A model generated the notes under the pieces. The model had not been told where the DNA came from, made no database searches, and was given only the letters and a program-made list of their open reading frames with translations. DNA of 64,000 nucleotides, taken from JASGCL01 sp965203915 (GTDB lineage Bacteria; Pseudomonadota; Alphaproteobacteria; JASGCL01). Shown here piece after piece: positions 59,700 to 64,000 of the stretch; positions within the stretch are counted from its first letter, which is position 1, and every line of letters starts with the position of its first letter. The stretch covers positions 248,001 through 312,000 of the forward strand of contig OZ241918.1 in NCBI GenBank assembly GCA_965203915.1. The letters are read 5' to 3'. Made by a program: the position numbers and the translations under genes.

Positions 59700-62117
59700 A
59701 TGAGCGCCGATAAAAAATCACCCGATAAAAAAATGCGCGACGCCAGCGGTCATAACCCCGCTCACAATCCTGCTTATAACCATGGGCGCGGGCAAGCGGT
59801 GGAGGGCGACATGGACGCGCCCAAAAATGCCACCGAACAATTACGGATGGAGGCCATAGCCTATCACAAGCAAAAACCAGCGGGAAAATTGCGGGTGGTG
59901 GCGTCGAAACCATTGAACAGCCAGCGCGATCTGTCCTTGGCCTATTCGCCAGGGGTCGCCGCCGCTTGCGAGGAAATTGTGAAAGATCCCCTGAATGTTT
60001 CTGACATGACGGCGCGTGGTAATTTGGTGGCGGTTATATCGAACGGCACGGCGGTGTTGGGTTTGGGCGATATTGGCCCCCTGGCCAGCAAACCCGTGAT
60101 GGAGGGGAAGGCGGTGTTGTTTAAAAAATTTGCCGACCTTGATGTTTTTGATATTGAGATAGAAGAGAAAGACCCAGAAAAATTAATCACAATTATCAAA
60201 AGCCTAGAGCCAACATTTGGCGGCATCAACCTGGAGGATATCAAGGCCCCCGAATGTTTTGTTATCGAACAACGGTTAAAAAAGGAAATGAAAATTCCGG
60301 TGTTCCATGACGACCAACATGGCACCGCCATCATCGCGGGGGCGGCGATAAAAAATGGTCTGGAAGTAATGAAGAAAGATATAGGGTCGGTGAAAATTGT
60401 GGCGTCGGGCGCGGGGGCGGCGGCGTTATCTTGTTTGCATTTTTTGATAAGCCTGGGGGCGAAGAAAGAAAATATTTGGGTATGCGATAAAGAAGGTTTG
60501 GTTTGGGCGGGGCGTAACAAGGGGATGGATGAGTTCAAACAACAATTTGCCCGCGCCGATGTGAAGGAAGATAGAAACTTGGCATCGGTTATCAAGGACG
60601 CCGATATTTTCTTGGGGTTGTCTTCAGGCAAGGTGGTAACGGGCGATATGGTGAAATCGATGGCGAAAAACCCGATGATATTGGCGTTGGCCAATCCCGA
60701 ACCCGAAATTCGCCCCGAAGAAATAGAAAAAGTTCGCCAAGACGCCATTATCTGCACGGGGCGGTCGGATTATCCCAACCAGGTCAATAATGTTCTCTGT
60801 TTTCCATTTTTGTTTCGCGGCGCGTTGGATGTTGGGGCGACAGAAATTAACGAACCCATGAAGCAAGCCGCGTCGATGGCCATTGCCGAATTGGCCAAGC
60901 AAGCGGTCGAAGAAAAAACATTACGCGCCTATGGCTTGACCGAATTATCTTTCGGTAAAAATTATATCATTCCCAAACCGTTGGATGAGAGGTTGATTGT
61001 TGCGGTTTCGTCGGCAGTGGCGGAGGCGGCCATGAAGACGGGCGTTGCGACCCGCCCCATCGCCGACATAAAACAATATCGCGAACAATTGGCGGGCATG
61101 ACCACCCGCACCCACCAAATTATGCGCCCCATCAATGTTGCGGCACGCCAGTCGGACAAGCGGATAGTTTACGCCGAGGGGGAAAACCCACGGATATTAT
61201 CCGCCCTGCCGATTATTATTCAAGAAAATTTTGCGCGCCCGATATTGGTGGGCCGCCCCAAGGTGATAGAAGATCGGATCAAAAAATTAAATTTGAATTT
61301 AACCTTGGGCAAAGACGTAGAGATTTGCGACCCCGAGCAAGACGATAGGTTCCATGCCTATTGGACGGAATATCATCAGCATTTGGGGCGGTCAGGCGTG
61401 TCGCCCGAATATGCCAAAACGATGGTGCGGACGTCGAACACCGTTATTGGGTCGTTGATGGTTAAACGCGGCGAAGCCGATGGTTTGATATGCGGCACCA
61501 TTGGGGTTTTTCATCGCCATTTAAAACATGTTCGCAATATTTTGGGGGTGAATGAAAAATACAAAGACATGCACAGTCTTTATATGTTGGTGCTGGAAAC
61601 ATTTGGTCAACCCACCCTGCCGCTGTTTTTTACCGACACCCATGTTTCGCACAACCCATGCGAAGAGGAATTGGAAGAAATGACATTGATGGCGACCGAT
61701 GTGATGAAATTGTTTGGCATAACGCCAAAGGTTGCGTTGCTTTCCCATTCTAACTTTGGTTCGTCTGAATCGGATTCGGCGAAAAAAATGCGCCGTGCGG
61801 TGGCGCGTTTGAAAAAATCTTGCCAATTTGAGGTCGAGGGCGAAATGCACCCCGACACCGCGCTTGATGAAACCATTCGCGCCAATTTTTTGATGGATAA
61901 TCGATTAAAGGGCGCGGCGAATTTGATGGTTTTCCCCAACCTGGATGCTGCCAATATTTGCTACAACATGGTGAAGATGGTGGCGGCCGAGGGGATTTCG
62001 ACAGGACCAATTTTGATGGGTTGTAACCATGTGGCGCATATCATGACGCCCGCCGCCACCACCCGCGGCATCATCAACATGACGGCCTTCACCGCCGCCG
62101 AAGCGGCCAACCGCTAG
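59700..62117 (+). CDS. maeB: NADP-dependent malic enzyme with phosphotransacetylase-like domain
   Basis: 805 residues: residues 30-460 are the malic enzyme (LAYSPGVAAACEEI, FHDDQHGTAIIAGAA, GAGAAALSCL, LALANPEPEI) converting malate to pyruvate. Residues 470-805 resemble phosphotransacetylase (RIVYAEGENPRILSA, GTIGVFHRHL) and usually serve a regulatory role without catalysis. The N-terminus has 35 extra His/Asn-rich residues. The stop TAG (62115-62117) lies inside a CTAGGC-TTC-GCCTAG hairpin of the palindromic element family, so the original end may have been changed slightly. Confidence 0.95.
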   Translation: MSADKKSPDKKMRDASGHNPAHNPAYNHGRGQAVEGDMDAPKNATEQLRMEAIAYHKQKPAGKLRVVASKPLNSQRDLSLAYSPGVAAACEEIVKDPLNVSDMTARGNLVAVISNGTAVLGLGDIGPLASKPVMEGKAVLFKKFADLDVFDIEIEEKDPEKLITIIKSLEPTFGGINLEDIKAPECFVIEQRLKKEMKIPVFHDDQHGTAIIAGAAIKNGLEVMKKDIGSVKIVASGAGAAALSCLHFLISLGAKKENIWVCDKEGLVWAGRNKGMDEFKQQFARADVKEDRNLASVIKDADIFLGLSSGKVVTGDMVKSMAKNPMILALANPEPEIRPEEIEKVRQDAIICTGRSDYPNQVNNVLCFPFLFRGALDVGATEINEPMKQAASMAIAELAKQAVEEKTLRAYGLTELSFGKNYIIPKPLDERLIVAVSSAVAEAAMKTGVATRPIADIKQYREQLAGMTTRTHQIMRPINVAARQSDKRIVYAEGENPRILSALPIIIQENFARPILVGRPKVIEDRIKKLNLNLTLGKDVEICDPEQDDRFHAYWTEYHQHLGRSGVSPEYAKTMVRTSNTVIGSLMVKRGEADGLICGTIGVFHRHLKHVRNILGVNEKYKDMHSLYMLVLETFGQPTLPLFFTDTHVSHNPCEEELEEMTLMATDVMKLFGITPKVALLSHSNFGSSESDSAKKMRRAVARLKKSCQFEVEGEMHPDTALDETIRANFLMDNRLKGAANLMVFPNLDAANICYNMVKMVAAEGISTGPILMGCNHVAHIMTPAATTRGIINMTAFTAAEAANR

Positions 62118-62163
62118 GCTTCGCCTAGGTGCTGCGCACCGCAACTTTCTAGGCTGCGCCTAG
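62114..62163. repeat. Palindromic element hairpins at the maeB 3' end
   Basis: CTAGGC-TTC-GCCTAG (62114-62128), GGTGC-TGC-GCACC (62128-62140) and CTAGGC-TGC-GCCTAG (62149-62163), the last followed by AACCAAGCTT exactly as in the long form at 40458. Confidence 0.85.
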
Positions 62164-62169
62164 AACCAA

Positions 62170-62224
62170 GCTTGTTATTTTGGAGTCGAGGGCGAAATGC
62201 ACCCCGACACCGTGCTTGATGAAA
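62170..62224 (+). pseudogene. Partial duplicate of an internal maeB segment
   Basis: 62185-62224 equals 61833-61872 within maeB with one mismatch in 40 bases, and looser similarity continues to the left (CTTG...TTTT). It encodes the same EGEMHPDT stretch. It is a fragment, not a gene. Confidence 0.85.
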
Positions 62225-62259
62225 GGCTTTTTCTCTCTCCATCGCCAAACAGTTCGGTT

Positions 62260-62275
62260 CTAGGGCTTGCCCTAG
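62260..62275. repeat. Hairpin CTAGGGC-TT-GCCCTAG
   Basis: A perfect 7-bp palindrome directly before the stop of the convergent YggS-family gene; probably another relative of the palindromic elements and possibly a terminator stem, though without a T-run. Confidence 0.7.
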
Positions 62276-62938
62276 CTAGCGTGTGCCAAAAACGCCCGTG
62301 CCGATGCGCACCATGGTGGCGCCAAGTTCGATGGCTTGGGGGTAATCGTGGGTCATGCCCATTGATGCTTGGGGCAATTGATATTTTTCTGTTAGTTGTT
62401 TTAACAAAACGAAAAAGGGGCTGGGCGGTAAGTCGAGCGGCAAAATCGCCATCAAGCCAACAATGGGTAGCGCAAGTTGGTCGCGGCAGTAATAAAAAAA
62501 TTTTTCAAGGTCTTCGGGCATCACGCCGCTTTTTTGTGGTTCCTTACCCACGTTAACTTCGATAAGCAATTGGGGAAAGGGTTTGGCTTCTTGCCAATTT
62601 TCTTTTTCCTTGGCAAGGGCTTCGGCAACCGATGGTCGGTCGACACTGTGGATGACATCAAAAAACCTGACAATTTTTTTGACCTTGTTGCTTTGCATAT
62701 GACCGATAAAATGCAAAGTTATTTTTTGGCGCAAATCGGCGTCGGTAAATTTATCCATCGCTTCTTGCAATTTGTTTTCGCCAAAATGCACCAAGCCCTG
62801 TTGGTGGGCGATGCGTACTTTATCCAACCCATGGTTTTTGCTGACCGCGATGAAGGTTATATCCTGCGCGGTGCGCCCCGACGCTGTTGCGGCCTGGGCT
62901 ATGTTTTTTTTTATCTGGGTTATGTTTTCTTCTATCAC
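62276..62938 (-). CDS. YggS/PROSC-family PLP homeostasis protein
   Basis: A single-domain PLP-binding TIM barrel (220 residues) that regulates vitamin B6 and amino-acid balance. The PLP lysine is in TFIAVSKNHG, followed by VHFGENKLQEA, LHFIGHMQSNKVKK, SVDRP, LIEVNVGKEPQKSG and the C-terminal SMGMTHDYPQAIELGATMVRIGTGVFG. The His in place of the usual Thr/Pro after SK is a mild change. The last codon and stop abut a palindrome. Confidence 0.92.
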   Translation of the reverse strand: MIEENITQIKKNIAQAATASGRTAQDITFIAVSKNHGLDKVRIAHQQGLVHFGENKLQEAMDKFTDADLRQKITLHFIGHMQSNKVKKIVRFFDVIHSVDRPSVAEALAKEKENWQEAKPFPQLLIEVNVGKEPQKSGVMPEDLEKFFYYCRDQLALPIVGLMAILPLDLPPSPFFVLLKQLTEKYQLPQASMGMTHDYPQAIELGATMVRIGTGVFGTR

Positions 62939-63169
62939 GTTTTCTATGCTTTAAAAAAATCTGATGCCTGTGGTTGGTTGTGGTAATGGATGGTGCGTGG
63001 CGCGCCCTAATATTTTTTCTATGAGGTTTATCTTAATATCATCTTAACATGAAGGCAAGATGATGAAGGCGCATGAAGCCCCATGCTACATCATTGGCTA
63101 CATCATTTACAATCAGGGTTTTGGCAATTATTTTTGGCGCGCCCCATGAATGGCACGATGATTTTTTTT

Positions 63170-63652
63170 CTAGAATGGAATATCGTCATCCATATCGGGT
63201 TTGCCCTTGGCGCCGCCGCTGTCCATACCGCCGCCCATGCCACCACCTGATGATCCCCCGCCACCGTTGTCGCGGCCACCCTCGGCCATGCCGCCCGCAC
63301 TGCCACGGCCGTCAAGCAAATGTAATTGCCCGTTGAAGGCACTTACCACAACCTCGGTAATGAATTTATCTTGGCCAGATGTTTGGTCTTGCCATTTGCG
63401 GTGGCGCAATTGGCCTTCTATCATGACGCGGCTACCTTTGTTTAGAAAACGTTCGGCGATGTTGGCGGCCTTGCCAAATATAACAATATTGTGCCATTCG
63501 GTGCGTTCTTGCACATTGCCTTCTTGGTCTTTCCATCGGTCGGATGTGGCGATGCGGAAACTGGCAACTTTTTCACCCTTTTGCGTGTTGCGGATAACGG
63601 GGTCGGCACCCAAATTACCCAATAAAAATACTTTATTTAATGCGGTCGTCAT
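63170..63652 (-). CDS. ssb: Single-stranded DNA-binding protein
   Basis: 160 residues. The OB fold starts with LNKVFLLGNLGADPVIRN and includes ASFRIATSDRWKDQEG and TEWHNIVIFGKAANIAERFL; a Gly-rich linker follows and the acidic tip DDDIPF, which binds partner proteins, ends the chain. Normal length. It functions in replication, repair and recombination. Confidence 0.96.
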   Translation of the reverse strand: MTTALNKVFLLGNLGADPVIRNTQKGEKVASFRIATSDRWKDQEGNVQERTEWHNIVIFGKAANIAERFLNKGSRVMIEGQLRHRKWQDQTSGQDKFITEVVVSAFNGQLHLLDGRGSAGGMAEGGRDNGGGGSSGGGMGGGMDSGGAKGKPDMDDDIPF

Positions 63653-63796
63653 TGCTATTTCTCCTATAATAATAATTTTATATAAAATCAGTAAATATAA
63701 CCAATAGGCTTATTCTGTCTTAAACCATTGTTATAAAATAGCAAGCAATAAAGTATAGATTTTTTGATAAATGCAAAAACCGTTTGCGGGGTGATT

Positions 63797-64000
63797 TTAG
63801 CGCGGGGTGTGAACAAAACCTGGCTTTTCGCGAAATACAATACGCCCTTTGGTCAAGTCATAGGGGGTCATTTCCACCGTAACCTTATCCCCCACCAAAA
63901 TACGAATACGGTGTTTGCGCATTTTGCCCGCGGTATGGCCAATGATTAAATGACCATTTTCCAAGGTGACGCGAAACATTGCGTTGGGTAATTTTTCGGT
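63797..64000 (-). CDS. infA: Translation initiation factor IF-1, 5' end outside the window
   Basis: The C-terminal 67 residues of an S1/OB-fold protein that binds the ribosomal A site during initiation. On the minus strand the frame enters at the window edge (TEKLPNAMFRV), continues GKMRKHRIRILVGDKVTVEM and ends KGRIVFREKPGFVHTPR. The C-terminus is about eight residues longer than in E. coli IF-1. The ATG at 63979 is internal. Confidence 0.93.
   Translation of the reverse strand, partial: TEKLPNAMFRVTLENGHLIIGHTAGKMRKHRIRILVGDKVTVEMTPYDLTKGRIVFREKPGFVHTPR

Noticed and set aside
63038..63064. Hairpin ATCATCTT/AAGATGAT downstream of ssb
   Set aside because: 8-bp A+T-rich stem without a T-run; too weak to call a terminator.
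1..64000. Prophage, integrative element or plasmid origin
   Set aside because: No integrase, structural phage gene, replication gene or att-like pair flanking a tRNA was seen.

Overview
The window looks like chromosomal DNA of an alphaproteobacterium of moderate G+C. The taxonomic clues are gene orders known from that class: acpP-fabF-mltG-gmk, trpC-moaC, sdhE-mfd, and an NAD-type formate dehydrogenase alpha subunit. I see no transposase, phage, plasmid or CRISPR genes. Accessory character comes instead from many palindromic and tandem repeats and from local gene duplications.

Layout. 1-3.7 kb: the 3' part of a dTDP-sugar cluster (rmlB, rmlA, a polyprenyl-phosphate-type glycosyltransferase and an rffA-type aminotransferase), pointing to a dTDP-4-amino-4,6-dideoxy-galactose pathway for surface polysaccharide. 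3.7-11.3 kb, mostly minus strand: a metallo-beta-lactamase-fold phosphodiesterase, tRNA-Met, two unrecognised genes, tyrS, a lytic transglycosylase and pyrC. 11.3-12.0 kb: a repeat-rich gap and tRNA-Leu. 12.2-19.9 kb: an HD-domain protein, an outer-membrane barrel, ald, a nitroreductase, an orphan PotD-like binding protein divergent from a copper amine oxidase, and a truncated DUF488 gene colliding with DUF1289. 19.9-29.8 kb: formate dehydrogenase alpha, then proteostasis and redox genes (clpX, lon, trxA, trxB), an HU/IHF protein and dgkA. 29.8-34 kb: two small genes made by a duplication, then ubiB, a folP-folK fusion and folB. 34-40.4 kb: gmk, mltG, fabF, acpP, allantoicase, trpC and moaC. 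40.5-42.3 kb: an FRG-domain/TPR gene broken by a frameshift. 42.3-47.2 kb: hairpin repeats, mfd, sdhE and tRNA-Ile2. 47.3-50.3 kb: an array of very small secreted two-cysteine proteins. 50.7-56.4 kb: a branched-chain-amino-acid-type ABC transporter operon ending in a hydantoin/allantoin-type racemase. 56.9-64 kb: bamA, maeB, a YggS-family gene, ssb and the edge of infA.

The most unusual items are: (1) six or seven related secreted mini-proteins on the minus strand at 47857-50243, mostly with a C-X21-C core, each with its own near-identical terminator; three copies are identical 457-bp tandem units. (2) A family of short palindromic elements found between genes, supplying the last codons or stops of moaC and maeB, and inserted twice in frame inside mfd, in the manner of Rickettsia palindromic elements. 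(3) A small gene that appears to be a chimera created by a tandem duplication across the end of ubiB. (4) Charged low-complexity additions in both ClpX and Lon. (5) The frameshifted FRG-TPR gene. All homology statements are by recognition of motifs; no searches were run.
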